Assembly: GCA_905235435.1 (NCBI GenBank) | Contig: CAJOLD010000001.1 | Location: 1 to 51,421, forward strand | DNA from: an uncultured Lachnospiraceae bacterium | Lineage (GTDB): Bacteria > Bacillota > Clostridia > Lachnospirales > Lachnospiraceae | Length of the DNA stretch: 51,421 nucleotides | Direction of reading: 5' to 3' | In this document: positions 1-8,939 of the stretch, in pieces | Position numbering within the stretch: position 1 is the stretch's first letter | Layout: every line of letters begins with the position of its first letter | Made by a program: the position numbers and the translations under genes | The notes under the pieces: generated by a model | The model's database searches: none | Told to the model about the DNA's origin: nothing | The model's input: only the letters and a program-made list of their open reading frames with translations

Positions 1-2595
1 CCCGCCGCAGAGCAGGCCGCGCCGCAGGCAAGGCCCGCAGCCAAGCCGGCAGCAGGGCCCGCCGCAGAGCAGAGCGCGCCGCAGACCCGGCAGCCGGCGG
101 CAAAGCCTGCCGCAGAGCAGCCGGCAGCTAAGCCTGCCGCAGAGCAGAGCGCGCCGCAGACCCGCACGGCACCGGCCGCAGGAACGGCAAGACCCGCCTC
201 TGCCGCGGGCACACAGCAGCGCACACCGGCAGCCGGGAGCACCGGCGCCGCAAGAGGACAGCAGACACAGCAGCGCAGGCAGCCGGATGCCTCTGCCGCG
301 GGGAGAGACGCGAGGCAGCAGGGACGCGGACCCGCGCAGACTGCAAGGCCCCAGCGCCCCGCGGAGGGCACCTATCCAAGAGGCGCCACCGCAAGACCGG
401 CGCAGGGACAGAGATATCAGGGACAGCAGCAGTCCCGCCCGCAGGGGCAGGGCGGCTATGACCGCAGCGGGACCGGACGTCCCCAGGGCCAGCGCGGCTC
501 CTATGCCGGCGGCAGGCCCGAATCCGGACAGCGCTCCTACGGCCCAAGAGGCCAGGGCCAGGACGGCAGATATCAGGGCCAAAGACCCCAGGGCCAGGGC
601 GGAAGACCCGGCCAGGGCGGCGGGCGCTACGGCGCAGGCAGACCTTCGATGGATGGGAAATCCATGGAGAAGGAAGGCCGGATGAAGAATGACCGCGGGG
701 GCCGGAGGAACGATCGTCCCGACAGGAACGACCGCTTCGACCGCATGGAGGAGCGCGGGCATCAGAACGGACGCTCCGGAGCGAAGACGCATTCCAAGGG
801 ACGCGCGCCTGAAAACAAGCAGCAGGCAAAGCCCGAGGAGACGATCAAGAACATCGTCATCCCGGAGAAGCTGACGATCAAGGAGCTGGCGGACGCCATG
901 AAGATCCAGCCGGCCGCGATCATCAAGAAGCTTTTCCTTGCCGGCGAGATGGTCACGGTCAACCAGGAGATCACCTACGAGAAAGCGGAGGAGATCGCGC
1001 TGGAATACAACTGCCTGTGCGAGAAGGAAGTCAAGGTCAATGTGATCGAGGAGCTTTTAAAGGACGAGGAAGACGCGCCCGAGACCCTGGTCTCCAGGCC
1101 GCCCGTTGTCTGCGTCATGGGCCATGTCGATCACGGCAAGACCTCCCTGCTCGACGCGATCCGCGATACGCGCGTCACCGACCGCGAGGCCGGCGGCATC
1201 ACGCAGCATATCGGCGCGTCGGTGGTCACCTGCAACGGACAGAAGATCACCTTCCTGGATACGCCCGGCCATGAGGCCTTTACGTCCATGCGTATGCGCG
1301 GCGCCAATTCCACGGATATCGCGATCCTTGTCGTAGCCGCGGACGACGGCGTCATGCCGCAGACGGTAGAGGCGATCAACCATGCAAAGGCAGCAGGCAT
1401 CGAGATCATCGTTGCCATCAATAAGATAGATAAACCTGAGGCTAATATCGATAAGGTCAAGCAGGAGCTTTCCAAGTACGAGCTGATCCCGGAGGACTGG
1501 GGCGGCAGCACCATTTTCTGCCCCGTATCCGCAAAGACGCGGGAAGGTATCGACAATCTTCTGGAGATGATCCTTCTGGCATCGGAGGTCCTTGAGCTCA
1601 AGGCGAATCCGAACAGGCGCGCGAGAGGCCTCGTGATCGAAGCTCAGCTCGACAAGGGCCGCGGCCCCGTCGCGACCGTCCTTGTACAGAAGGGAACGCT
1701 CCGTGTGGGCGAACCGATCTGCGCCGGGCCCTGCTTCGGCAGGATCCGTGCCATGACCGACGACAAGGGACGCCGCGTAAAGGAGGCAGGTCCCTCCACG
1801 CCGGTCGAGATCCTCGGCTTCTCGGATGTACCGGGCGCCGGCGAGATCTTCCTTTCCCCGGAGACGGAGAAGGAGGCAAGGAGCTTTGCGGAGACCTTTG
1901 TCAACGAGAGCAGGGAGAAGCTGCTTGAGGACACCAAGGCAAGGATGTCCCTGGACGATCTGTTCGAGCAGATCCAGGCGGGCAGCCTGAAGGAGCTGGA
2001 TCTGATCGTCAAGGCGGATGTGCAGGGCTCGGTGGAGGCACTCAACCAGAGCCTGCTGAAGCTCTCGAACGACGAGGTCGTGATCAAGATCATTCACTCG
2101 GGCGCGGGCGCCGTCAACGAATCGGACGTGATGCTTGCTTCCGCCTCCAACGCGATCATCATCGGCTTCAACGTCAAGGTCGAGCCGGCGGCGAAGAGCA
2201 GCGCGGAGCAGGAAGGCGTCGATATCAGGATGTACAGCGTCATCTACGACGTGATCGCGGATGTGGAGGCTGCCATGAAGGGCATGCTCGATCCGATCTA
2301 CGAGGAGAAGGTGATCGGCCACGGCGAAGTGCGCCAGATCTTCAAGGCATCCGGCGTCGGGACCATCGCGGGTTCCTATGTGCTTGACGGTATGTTCCAG
2401 AGAGGCTGCAGCGCGAGAGTGACCAGAGACGGAGAGCAGATCTTCGAAGGCGAGCTTTCTTCCCTGAAGCGTTTCAAGGACGATGTCAAGGAAGTCAAGG
2501 CCGGTTACGAGTGCGGTGTTGTTTTCGATAAGTTCAATGATGTCCGCGAGGGCGACCAGATCGAGGCCTACGCCATGGTGGAGGTCCCGAGGTAA
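1..2595 (+). CDS. infB: Translation initiation factor IF-2 (5' end outside window)
   Basis: IF-2 is the GTPase that places initiator fMet-tRNA on the 30S subunit and promotes 50S joining. The frame is open from base 1, so the gene enters from the left and at least 864 residues are visible. Bases 1 to about 650 encode a low-complexity Ala/Pro/Gln/Gly/Arg-rich N-terminal arm. An IF2-N helical domain follows (about 850-1010), then the G domain with G1 GHVDHGKT at 1120-1143, DTPGHE at 1258-1275 and NKID at 1420-1431, and domains II to IV to the stop. An ATG at 649 is internal to the arm and is probably not the main start, since the open frame and its composition continue upstream. rbfA follows after 27 bases, as in the usual nusA-infB-rbfA operon. 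Certain as to family. Confidence 0.97.
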   Translation, partial: PAAEQAAPQARPAAKPAAGPAAEQSAPQTRQPAAKPAAEQPAAKPAAEQSAPQTRTAPAAGTARPASAAGTQQRTPAAGSTGAARGQQTQQRRQPDASAAGRDARQQGRGPAQTARPQRPAEGTYPRGATARPAQGQRYQGQQQSRPQGQGGYDRSGTGRPQGQRGSYAGGRPESGQRSYGPRGQGQDGRYQGQRPQGQGGRPGQGGGRYGAGRPSMDGKSMEKEGRMKNDRGGRRNDRPDRNDRFDRMEERGHQNGRSGAKTHSKGRAPENKQQAKPEETIKNIVIPEKLTIKELADAMKIQPAAIIKKLFLAGEMVTVNQEITYEKAEEIALEYNCLCEKEVKVNVIEELLKDEEDAPETLVSRPPVVCVMGHVDHGKTSLLDAIRDTRVTDREAGGITQHIGASVVTCNGQKITFLDTPGHEAFTSMRMRGANSTDIAILVVAADDGVMPQTVEAINHAKAAGIEIIVAINKIDKPEANIDKVKQELSKYELIPEDWGGSTIFCPVSAKTREGIDNLLEMILLASEVLELKANPNRRARGLVIEAQLDKGRGPVATVLVQKGTLRVGEPICAGPCFGRIRAMTDDKGRRVKEAGPSTPVEILGFSDVPGAGEIFLSPETEKEARSFAETFVNESREKLLEDTKARMSLDDLFEQIQAGSLKELDLIVKADVQGSVEALNQSLLKLSNDEVVIKIIHSGAGAVNESDVMLASASNAIIIGFNVKVEPAAKSSAEQEGVDIRMYSVIYDVIADVEAAMKGMLDPIYEEKVIGHGEVRQIFKASGVGTIAGSYVLDGMFQRGCSARVTRDGEQIFEGELSSLKRFKDDVKEVKAGYECGVVFDKFNDVREGDQIEAYAMVEVPR
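61..164 (+). repeat. Imperfect direct repeats inside infB N-terminal arm
   Basis: A 29-base block starting gccgcagagc is identical at 61-89 and 136-164 (75-base offset, in frame). An 18-base block starting aagcctgccg is identical at 103-120 and 130-147 (27-base offset, in frame). Both encode Pro/Ala/Gln/Lys-rich segments of the IF-2 linker. Offsets are multiples of three, so copy-number change would keep the reading frame. Confidence 0.85.
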
Positions 2596-2622
2596 GAGCC
2601 CGCAGGGACAGGCGGAGACAGT

Positions 2623-3039
2623 ATGAAAAAGAACAGTATCAAAAATACGAGGATCAACGGAGAGGTCCAGCGGGAGCTCTCCAGGATCATTCGTGAGAAT
2701 CTGAAGGATCCCCGCGTGCATGAGATGACTTCGGTGACCTCCGTGGAGGTGGCGCCGGACCTGAAGACCTGCAAGGTCTTCATCAGTGTGCTGGGGACGC
2801 CGGAAGAGCTGGAGGAAACGGTGAAGGGGCTTCGCAGCGCGGAGGGATATATCCGCAGAGAGCTGGCGCATACCGTTAACCTCCGCATGACGCCGGAGCT
2901 TAAATTTATCGCCGATGATTCCATTGCGAGGGGGATCTCCATGTCGCAGCTGATCGACGAGGTCATGGCATCCTCCACAGGGAATGCGGACGAAGAAGAG
3001 CAGGCGGAAGAGGAAGAGACCGATGATCGACCTGAATGA
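2623..3039 (+). CDS. rbfA: Ribosome-binding factor A
   Basis: RbfA is a small KH-fold protein that binds the 30S precursor and assists 16S 5'-end maturation. The 138-residue product has the family pattern: an N-terminal RINGEVQREL-type helix, a DPRV turn near residue 30, the central VTSVEVAPDLKTCKVFISV strand-turn-strand, and the PELKFIADDSI segment near residue 92. The C-terminus (from about residue 118) is an acidic tail rich in Glu and Asp. The ATG at 2623 follows a ggcggagac Shine-Dalgarno. It lies in the infB operon and its 3' end overlaps the next gene by 17 bases if that gene starts at 3023. Confidence 0.96.
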   Translation: MKKNSIKNTRINGEVQRELSRIIRENLKDPRVHEMTSVTSVEVAPDLKTCKVFISVLGTPEELEETVKGLRSAEGYIRRELAHTVNLRMTPELKFIADDSIARGISMSQLIDEVMASSTGNADEEEQAEEEETDDRPE

Positions 3040-3985
3040 GATCGTGAAGGGTGCGCGCAGGGCGGTGATCGCCGGGCATGTGCGTCCGGACGGGGATGCC
3101 GTCGGCGCCTGCATAGGGCTGATGCTTTACCTTGAACAGATCGCTCCCGGGCTTGAAATAAAGGTCTGCCTTGAAGACTTTTCCGACTCCTTCCGTTTTC
3201 TGGAGGGGATGGATAAGATCACGCCGCCGGCGCTCTGCCCGCGCAGGTGTGATGTTTTCTTCGCCGTCGACACGGCCGCGAAGGATCGTCTGGGGGACGC
3301 GCTGCCGCTCTTTGAAGAGGCTGCGCTGACCGTCTGCATCGACCATCATATCAGCGATCCCGGCTATGCCATGATCAATGAGGTCGACGCGGATGCGAGC
3401 TCCGCGAGCGAAGTCGTCTGCAGGCTGATGACAGAGACCGGTAAGATCACACCGGGCTGCGCGAATGCCCTTTATCTGGGGATCGTGCATGACAGCGGCC
3501 AGTTCAATTACAGCTGCACGTCGCCGGATACGATGCGCATGGCTGCCATGCTGATGGAAAAGGGCGCGTCCTATGAGATGATCATCGACCGCACCTTCAG
3601 GGAAAAGACCCTGACGGAGCAGAGGATCATGGGGGCCGCGCTTGCAAATAGTGTGTCCGCCTTCGGGGGACGTCTTCTCTATTCCGTGCTTGACGGGGAG
3701 ACCCTTCAAAAGTACGGGGCCGCGCATAAGGATCTTGACGGGATCTCGTCGCAGCTTCGCACGACGAAGGGCGTGGACGTATCGTTCCTTCTGAGCGAGT
3801 CGGAACCCGGCATCTGGAAGGCGAGCCTTCGCGCCGGCGAAAAGGTGGATGTGAACCGCGTCGCCGCCGTTTTCGGCGGAGGCGGACATGTGCGGGCTGC
3901 CGGCTGCACGCTGACAGGATCCGCGGCGGAAGCGGAGGCGCAGTTAAAGGAGCAGATCGGCCTTTTGCTGCAGACACAGGAATGA
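3023..3985 (+). CDS. nrnA: DHH/DHHA1 phosphoesterase, NrnA-like nanoRNase/pAp phosphatase
   Basis: The NrnA family degrades 2-5-nt RNA and in many Firmicutes also dephosphorylates pAp; it is Mn-dependent and cytoplasmic. With the ATG at 3023 the protein has 320 residues: an N-terminal HVRPDGDAVGA metal motif near residue 18, AVDTA near 83, the DHH triad at about 107-109, and a C-terminal DHHA1 domain with the FGGGGHVRAAG motif near 283. An upstream in-frame ATG at 2984 would add a highly basic 13-residue tail and deepen the overlap with rbfA to 56 bases. I prefer 3023 because gaggaagaga sits at Shine-Dalgarno distance and homologues start near this point. rbfA-nrnA-truB order is typical of Clostridia and Bacilli. 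Confidence 0.93.
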   Translation: MIDLNEIVKGARRAVIAGHVRPDGDAVGACIGLMLYLEQIAPGLEIKVCLEDFSDSFRFLEGMDKITPPALCPRRCDVFFAVDTAAKDRLGDALPLFEEAALTVCIDHHISDPGYAMINEVDADASSASEVVCRLMTETGKITPGCANALYLGIVHDSGQFNYSCTSPDTMRMAAMLMEKGASYEMIIDRTFREKTLTEQRIMGAALANSVSAFGGRLLYSVLDGETLQKYGAAHKDLDGISSQLRTTKGVDVSFLLSESEPGIWKASLRAGEKVDVNRVAAVFGGGGHVRAAGCTLTGSAAEAEAQLKEQIGLLLQTQE

Positions 3986-3992
3986 GGAAAAC

Positions 3993-4907
3993 GTGATCTC
4001 CGGAGTACTGAATATATACAAGGAAGCGGGCTATACCAGCCATGACGCGGTCGCGAAGCTGCGGGGGATCCTGCATCAGAAGAAGATCGGTCATACGGGA
4101 ACGCTCGATCCCGCCGCGGAGGGCGTGCTGCCCGTCTGCCTCGGGAACGCGACCAGGCTTTGCGGCCTGCTGACGGATGAAGATAAAACTTACCGCGCTG
4201 TGCTCCTGCTGGGGACACAGACGGATACGCAGGATACGACGGGAACGGTCCTTCGCAGGATGCCCGTCACGGCCGGGGAAGATGACGTCCGGGCGGCGGT
4301 CCTTTCCTTTGTGGGAGGATATGACCAGATTCCGCCGATGTATTCGGCGCGGAAGGTGAACGGGAAAAAGCTCTATGAGCTTGCGAGAGCGGGCGTAGAG
4401 GTCGAGCGCAGGGCGGTCCGGGTGGACATCCCGTCCATAGAGATCGAGAAGATCGATCTGCCGGAGGTCGTCTTTACCGTGCGCTGTTCAAAGGGTACCT
4501 ATATCCGTGCGCTCTGCAGCGATATCGGTGACCGGCTGGGCTGCGGCGGCTGCATGAAGAGCCTTACGAGGACGAGGGTCGGGACCTTTGAGATCGAAGA
4601 GAGCCGCACGCTCCTTCAGATCGAGGAGGCTGTGCTGGGCGCGGGGCCGGAGGAGGGACTCCGGGGCCTTCTGCATTCTGTCCCGTCCATGTTTCCGGAT
4701 ACGGCAAGAGCGGCAGTTTCCGAAGAGGCGGACCGCCTTTTACATAACGGGAACCCGCTTCGCGAAGATCAGATCAGTTTTGAGGACGCCATTCTCCCGC
4801 GGGAGAGAGTCCTTCTTTTTGATTCGGAGGGCGCGTTCTGCGGCCTTTACAGGGCAGAGCCGGAGCGGGGGCTCTATCTGCCCGAAAAAATGTTCCTCGG
4901 AGGGTGA
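3993..4907 (+). CDS. truB: tRNA pseudouridine-55 synthase TruB
   Basis: TruB isomerises U55 in the T-loop of tRNAs. The 304-residue product starts at a GTG (3993) just after a tgagg Shine-Dalgarno. It shows the N-terminal GVLNIYKEAGYTSHD segment and the catalytic motif GHTGTLDP with the nucleophile Asp at residue 39. The KTYRAVLLLG strand and a CSKGTYIRAL motif near residue 165 are also present. The C-terminal part (from about 230) is the variable PUA-like region. It is 7 bases downstream of nrnA, and its stop overlaps the possible GTG of ribF, so it is clearly co-transcribed. Confidence 0.96.
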   Translation: MISGVLNIYKEAGYTSHDAVAKLRGILHQKKIGHTGTLDPAAEGVLPVCLGNATRLCGLLTDEDKTYRAVLLLGTQTDTQDTTGTVLRRMPVTAGEDDVRAAVLSFVGGYDQIPPMYSARKVNGKKLYELARAGVEVERRAVRVDIPSIEIEKIDLPEVVFTVRCSKGTYIRALCSDIGDRLGCGGCMKSLTRTRVGTFEIEESRTLLQIEEAVLGAGPEEGLRGLLHSVPSMFPDTARAAVSEEADRLLHNGNPLREDQISFEDAILPRERVLLFDSEGAFCGLYRAEPERGLYLPEKMFLGG

Positions 4908-4909
4908 GA

Positions 4910-5797
4910 ATGCTCTATTATCATGGCACTACTGAATTTTCCTGCCAGGGACCCGGAGCGGTCACACTGGGCAAATTTGACGGCGTGCACAGGGGACACC
5001 GCAAACTCCTCAGGAAGATCCGCGAAAAAGAAGGCATGCAGAGCATCGTCTTTTCGCTCGGCATAAGATCCGGACAGACGATCTATACAGCTAAGGAGCA
5101 GAAGCTGATCGCGCAGGAGGCGGGCGTCGACTGCCTGATCCAGTGCCCCTTTGTTCCGGAGATCTCGAGGATGGATCCCGAGACCTTCATCTCGAAGATC
5201 CTGAAGGACAGGCTGCATGCCAAATATCTGGCGGTAGGCCCGGACTTTCGGTTCGGCAGGGACCGCAGCGGCGGCATCGACCTTCTGCGGGGGGCGCAGG
5301 ACCGGTACGGCTATGAGCTGGAGGTCGTGGAGAAGGAGACCTGGGAGGGCAGGGATATCAGCAGCACCTTCGTGCGGGAGGAGCTCGCGGCCGGGAACAT
5401 GGAGCTTGCAGGAGAGCTTCTGGGAGAACCGTATTTTATCGCAGGCAGCGTCCGGCGGGGGCAGGGCGAGGGACACCGGTCTTTTGTGCCGACGATCAAC
5501 CTTGCCGTCCCGGAGGACAAGCTGCTCCCCCCGTTCGGGGTATATATGTCCAGAACATGGATCGGCGGCGCCTGGTATCCGGGCGTGACCGACGTCGGGA
5601 ATAAACCGACGGTCGGCAGCTTTCCCCGCGGCATAGAGACCTATCTTTTCGGCGCGGAGGAAGAGATGTACGGCGAGAGCGCCCGTACGCAGCTTCTTTA
5701 TTTCCGCAGGCCCGAGCGCAGGTTTTCCTGCGAGGAGGAGCTCCGCGGGAACATCATGGCAGACGTCGCTTTCGGAAAGGAGTATTTTGGTGGATAA
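4910..5797 (+). CDS. ribF: Bifunctional riboflavin kinase/FAD synthetase
   Basis: RibF converts riboflavin to FMN and FMN to FAD. The N-terminal adenylyltransferase domain shows GKFDGVHRGH near residue 21 (HxGH-type nucleotidyl motif), FSL near 47, and VGPDFRFGRDRSGG near 107. The C-terminal kinase domain shows RRGQGEGHRSFVPTIN near 180, with the PTIN metal/phosphate motif, then YPGVTDVGNKPT and a conserved ETYLF. A GTG at 4904 overlaps the truB stop and would add two residues. I chose ATG 4910 because the cggaggg Shine-Dalgarno ends at 4903, six bases before it and directly against the GTG. The truB-ribF pairing upstream of rpsO is standard in Firmicutes. Confidence 0.95.
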   Translation: MLYYHGTTEFSCQGPGAVTLGKFDGVHRGHRKLLRKIREKEGMQSIVFSLGIRSGQTIYTAKEQKLIAQEAGVDCLIQCPFVPEISRMDPETFISKILKDRLHAKYLAVGPDFRFGRDRSGGIDLLRGAQDRYGYELEVVEKETWEGRDISSTFVREELAAGNMELAGELLGEPYFIAGSVRRGQGEGHRSFVPTINLAVPEDKLLPPFGVYMSRTWIGGAWYPGVTDVGNKPTVGSFPRGIETYLFGAEEEMYGESARTQLLYFRRPERRFSCEEELRGNIMADVAFGKEYFGG

Positions 5798-6218
5798 GGG
5801 TCTTTTGACGGCAAGTATCCTCCTGATCATAGCGGGCATCGGCCTGCTGGCCGCCGGCGCCATCTTCCAGACCGTGCTTGTGAAACGGCAGGAGGGAAAG
5901 ATCCGGGTCCGCGCGAAGGTCGTTGATCTTGTACTGCATCCGGGAGGGAGCGGGCAGTTCGAGAATTATTATTATCCGGTCCTTGAATATTACGCGCGCG
6001 GAAAGCTGTACAAGCTGGAGCATCCGGACGGAGGCTATCCCAGCAGGTACCGCATCGGGCAGGAGATCGCGCTGGATCTTGACGGGGAGGATCCTTCGGT
6101 CTACGAGATCGCGGGAGATGACCGCGAAAAGCGCACGGCTTCCCTTCTGTACGCAGCCGGCGTGGTGTGCCTGGCCGCAGGATGTGTGATATTTGTCAGA
6201 TTTGCCCAGAGAGGTTGA
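5790..6218 (+). CDS. Small membrane protein, DUF3592-like
   Basis: About 142 residues with one hydrophobic helix near residues 6-28, a soluble middle, and a second hydrophobic helix near 115-135. The middle contains an AKVVDLVLHPGG strand, YYYPVLEYYARGKLYKL and IGQEIALDLDGEDPSVY. This helix / beta-rich / helix layout with Y-x-PV-x-Y and a late D-P motif resembles DUF3592 proteins, whose function is unknown. GTG 5790 is chosen over TTG 5787 because the ggaaaggag Shine-Dalgarno ends at 5782, seven bases away. It overlaps the ribF stop, and its own stop codon lies inside the -35 box of the rpsO promoter. Confidence 0.75.
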   Translation: MDKGLLTASILLIIAGIGLLAAGAIFQTVLVKRQEGKIRVRAKVVDLVLHPGGSGQFENYYYPVLEYYARGKLYKLEHPDGGYPSRYRIGQEIALDLDGEDPSVYEIAGDDREKRTASLLYAAGVVCLAAGCVIFVRFAQRG

Positions 6219-6243
6219 CGGGCATTTTGAAACGTGCTATAGT
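6215..6243 (+). promoter_or_regulatory. Sigma-A promoter of rpsO
   Basis: TTGACG at 6215-6220, a 17-base spacer and TATAGT at 6238-6243. The -35 hexamer contains the TGA stop of the preceding gene (6216-6218). Expected transcription start is near 6250, giving a leader of roughly 80 bases before rpsO. Confidence 0.85.
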
Positions 6244-6249
6244 TTTGTG

Positions 6250-6328
6250 GTGTGACCGCCGCCGCTCAGGAGCGGGAATCTCCGACCCCTTCTTAGTGGC
6301 AGGCAAGTAAAGAGAAAGGAGAATTACT
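6250..6328 (+). promoter_or_regulatory. rpsO mRNA leader, possible S15 autoregulatory structure
   Basis: The leader contains a CCGCT / AGCGG hairpin with CAGG loop (6262-6275), then a pyrimidine-rich run and agtggcaggc before a strong gaaaggag Shine-Dalgarno (about 6314-6321). S15 is known to repress its own message through leader structures in several bacteria, with different structures per lineage. I infer a comparable role from position only; I cannot show that this leader matches any known S15-binding fold. Confidence 0.4.
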
Positions 6329-6595
6329 ATGATCTCAAAAGAAAAGAAACAGGCTATTATTGAAGAGTATGCGCGTTTTCCGGGCGACACCGGATCACCG
6401 GAGGTGCAGGTAGCCATCCTCACCAGCAGGATCCAGGAGCTCACCGAGCATCTGAAAGAGAATCCGAAGGATCATCATTCCAGGCGCGGCCTGCTGAAGA
6501 TGGTCGGTAAAAGGCGCGGCCTCCTTGCTTATCTGAAGGAGAACGATATCGAAGGATACCGCGAACTGATCGCAAAACTCGGCATCAGGAAATAA
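6329..6595 (+). CDS. rpsO: 30S ribosomal protein S15
   Basis: S15 is a primary 16S rRNA-binding protein of the central domain. The 88-residue length is exactly that of the family. The product shows [17 protein letters not shown] near residue 21, [16 protein letters not shown] near 41, and the [10 protein letters not shown] segment near 62. The ATG at 6329 follows gaaaggag with good spacing. It is transcribed from its own promoter inside the end of the previous gene and precedes pnp, the same rpsO-pnp pairing found in most bacteria. Confidence 0.98.
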   Translation: MISKEKKQAIIEEYARFPGDTGSPEVQVAILTSRIQELTEHLKENPKDHHSRRGLLKMVGKRRGLLAYLKENDIEGYRELIAKLGIRK

Positions 6596-6609
6596 TCTAT
6601 GTTTCACCG

Positions 6610-6635
6610 GGGGTGAGTTCGCTCACCCCTTCTTT
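6610..6635 (+). terminator. Intrinsic terminator or attenuator after rpsO
   Basis: GGGGTGAG (6610-6617), loop TTCG, CTCACCCC (6622-6629), then ttcttt. An 8-bp GC-rich stem closed by a stable UUCG tetraloop. The U tract is interrupted, so partial read-through into pnp is plausible. Confidence 0.75.
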
Positions 6636-6682
6636 CGATTCTGTATCCCATGCAAACGGGCGGGATCATCTTTCCCGAGACC

Positions 6683-6739
6683 ACTGAAAAGCGGGCTTTC
6701 AGCTTTGAACCGGAGCTCTTCCAAAGCCTTTTTTTCAGT
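6683..6739 (+). promoter_or_regulatory. pnp leader with nested terminator-like and competing outer stem
   Basis: GGCTTT (6694-6699) can pair with AAAGCC (6723-6728), followed directly by seven T (6729-6735), forming a terminator-like element. An outer arm ACTGAAAA (6683-6690) can pair with TTTTCAGT (6732-6739), which would bury the U tract in a duplex. A further CGGGA / TCCCG hairpin lies just upstream (about 6661-6676). PNPase autoregulates its mRNA leader in other bacteria by a different, RNase III-dependent mechanism; regulation here is an inference from structure. Confidence 0.5.
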
Positions 6740-6791
6740 AGTTTCGGAGTGATTTCGCCCTGTTTCAAACATTTATAGAAAGGAAAAAGCT

Positions 6792-8939
6792 ATGGCAAGC
6801 AACTACAAGAGCTTCTCGATGGAACTTGGCGGGCGTACACTGACTGTCGATGTCGGCAGAGTCGCTGCACAGGCCAACGGCGCCGCGTTCATGCATTACG
6901 GCGATACGGTCGTCGTCTCTACCGCGACTGCCTCCGAAGAGCCCAGGGAGGGGATCGATTTCTTCCCGCTGAGCGTGGAATTTGAAGAAAAGATGTATTC
7001 CGTCGGCAAGATCCCCGGCGGTTTCAACAAGAGAGAGGGCAAGGCCTCCGAGAACGCGGTGCTGACCGCCCGCGTCATCGACCGTCCGATGCGTCCTCTT
7101 TTCCCGAAGGATTACAGGAATGACGTTACGCTGAACAACCTCGTCATGAGCGTTGATCCGGAGTGCCGTCCCGAACTGGTCGCCATGCTTGGATCCGCGA
7201 TCGCGGCGAGCATTTCCGACATTCCCTTCGCAGGTCCCTGCGCCATGACCCAGATGGGCCTTGTCGACGGCGAATTCATCGTGAACCCGTCCCAGGAGCA
7301 GTGGAAGAACGGTGATCTGCAGCTGACGGTCGCTTCCACCGGCGAAAAGGTCATCATGATCGAGGCCGGCGCGAAAGAGGTCAAAGAGGACGTCATGATC
7401 GACGCGATCTACCGCTGCCATGCGATCAACCTTCAGATCATCGAATTTATCAATCAGATCGTTGCCGAGGTCGGCAAAGAGAAGAAGCCCTACGAGAGCT
7501 GCGCGATCCCGGAGGCCCTGTTTGACGCCATCCGCGAGATCGTTCCGCCCGAGGAGATGGAGGAGGCTGTGTTCTCTGACGAAAAGCAGGTCAGGGAGGA
7601 CAACATCCGCCAGCTGACGACCAAGCTGCAGGAAAAGTTCGCGGACAACGAAGAGTGGCTCGCCCTCATCCCGGAAGCGGTCTACCAGTACCAGAAAAAG
7701 ACCGTCCGCAAGATGATCCTCAAAGATCACAAGCGTCCTGACGGCCGCGCGATCAACCAGATCCGCCCGCTGGCCGCCGAGACCGATCTTCTTCCGCGTG
7801 TACACGGCTCCGCCATGTTCACGAGAGGACAGACCCAGATCCTGACCGTTACGACCCTGGCCCCGCTCTCCGAGTGCCAGAAGATCGACGGCCTCGATGC
7901 GAACGAAGTCCGGAAGCGCTATATCCATCACTACAACTTCCCGTCCTATTCCGTCGGCGAGACCAAGCCGTCCAGAGGACCCGGAAGGCGTGAGATCGGA
8001 CACGGCGCCCTGGCCGAGAAGGCCCTTGTGCCCGTGCTTCCGTCCGAGGAAGAGTTCCCGTACGCGATCCGCACCGTCTCCGAGACGCTCGAATCCAACG
8101 GTTCCACTTCGCAGGCCAGCATCTGCGCATCCACCATGTCGCTGATGGCTGCCGGCGTTCCGATCAAAAAACCCGTTGCCGGCATCTCCTGCGGTCTTGT
8201 GACCGGAGAGACCGATGACGATTACATCGTGCTCACCGATATCCAGGGCCTTGAGGACTTCTTCGGAGATATGGACTTTAAGGTCGCCGGTACGCACGAC
8301 GGCATCACCGCCATCCAGATGGATATCAAGATCCACGGCCTGACCCGCCCGATCGTTGAGGAAGCGATCGCGCGCACGAAGGAAGCGAGAGAATATATCT
8401 TAAGCGAGATCATTGAGCCGTGCATCGCGAAGCCGCGTGAGACTCTGTCCGCATACGCGCCGAAGATCATCCAGATCAGCATCGATCCGCAGAAGATCGG
8501 CGATGTTGTCGGCCAGAGGGGCAAGACGATCAATACGATCATCGAGCGCACCGGCGTGAAGATCGATATCACGGATGACGGCAGCGTCTCTATCTGCGGT
8601 ACCGATCAGGCCATGATGGACAAGGCGATCGAAATGATCCGCCTGATCACCACCGAATTTGAGGAAGGCATGATCCTTCCCGGCGAAGTCGTCAGCATCA
8701 AGGAGTTCGGTGCCTTCATCGAGTTCGCGCCCGGCAAGGAAGGCCTTGTGCATATCTCCAAGATCGCCAAGGAGAGAATCGCGCATGTCGAAGACAGACT
8801 GACGCTCGGCGACAAGGTCACGGTCGTCTGCCTCGGCAAGGACAAGCAGGGCCGCCTGAGCTTCAGCATCAAGGATGTGCCGCGCTACCAGAACAGGGCG
8901 AAGGGCAGCGCAGAAGAGAATGAAGAGACCGAGGCTTGA
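6792..8939 (+). CDS. pnp: Polyribonucleotide nucleotidyltransferase (PNPase)
   Basis: PNPase is the trimeric phosphorolytic 3'-5' exoribonuclease. The 715-residue product has the usual order: first RNase PH domain (about 10-145), an all-alpha linker, second RNase PH domain (about 310-545) with the GHGALAEKAL and GVPIKKPVAGISCGL segments, a KH domain with the GQRG loop near 573, and an S1 domain from about 625 with EFGAFIEFAPGKEGLVHIS. The C-terminus is a short acidic tail. The ATG at 6792 follows agaaaggaaaaagc. It is read from rpsO read-through and perhaps its own leader; a terminator follows at 8979. Confidence 0.98.
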   Translation: MASNYKSFSMELGGRTLTVDVGRVAAQANGAAFMHYGDTVVVSTATASEEPREGIDFFPLSVEFEEKMYSVGKIPGGFNKREGKASENAVLTARVIDRPMRPLFPKDYRNDVTLNNLVMSVDPECRPELVAMLGSAIAASISDIPFAGPCAMTQMGLVDGEFIVNPSQEQWKNGDLQLTVASTGEKVIMIEAGAKEVKEDVMIDAIYRCHAINLQIIEFINQIVAEVGKEKKPYESCAIPEALFDAIREIVPPEEMEEAVFSDEKQVREDNIRQLTTKLQEKFADNEEWLALIPEAVYQYQKKTVRKMILKDHKRPDGRAINQIRPLAAETDLLPRVHGSAMFTRGQTQILTVTTLAPLSECQKIDGLDANEVRKRYIHHYNFPSYSVGETKPSRGPGRREIGHGALAEKALVPVLPSEEEFPYAIRTVSETLESNGSTSQASICASTMSLMAAGVPIKKPVAGISCGLVTGETDDDYIVLTDIQGLEDFFGDMDFKVAGTHDGITAIQMDIKIHGLTRPIVEEAIARTKEAREYILSEIIEPCIAKPRETLSAYAPKIIQISIDPQKIGDVVGQRGKTINTIIERTGVKIDITDDGSVSICGTDQAMMDKAIEMIRLITTEFEEGMILPGEVVSIKEFGAFIEFAPGKEGLVHISKIAKERIAHVEDRLTLGDKVTVVCLGKDKQGRLSFSIKDVPRYQNRAKGSAEENEETEA

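Noticed and set aside
1057..3114. 685-residue minus-strand open frame across infB and rbfA
   Set aside because: Antisense shadow of the GC-rich infB codons: low-information, His/Arg/Asp-rich, no Shine-Dalgarno, and the plus strand encodes clear IF-2 and RbfA.
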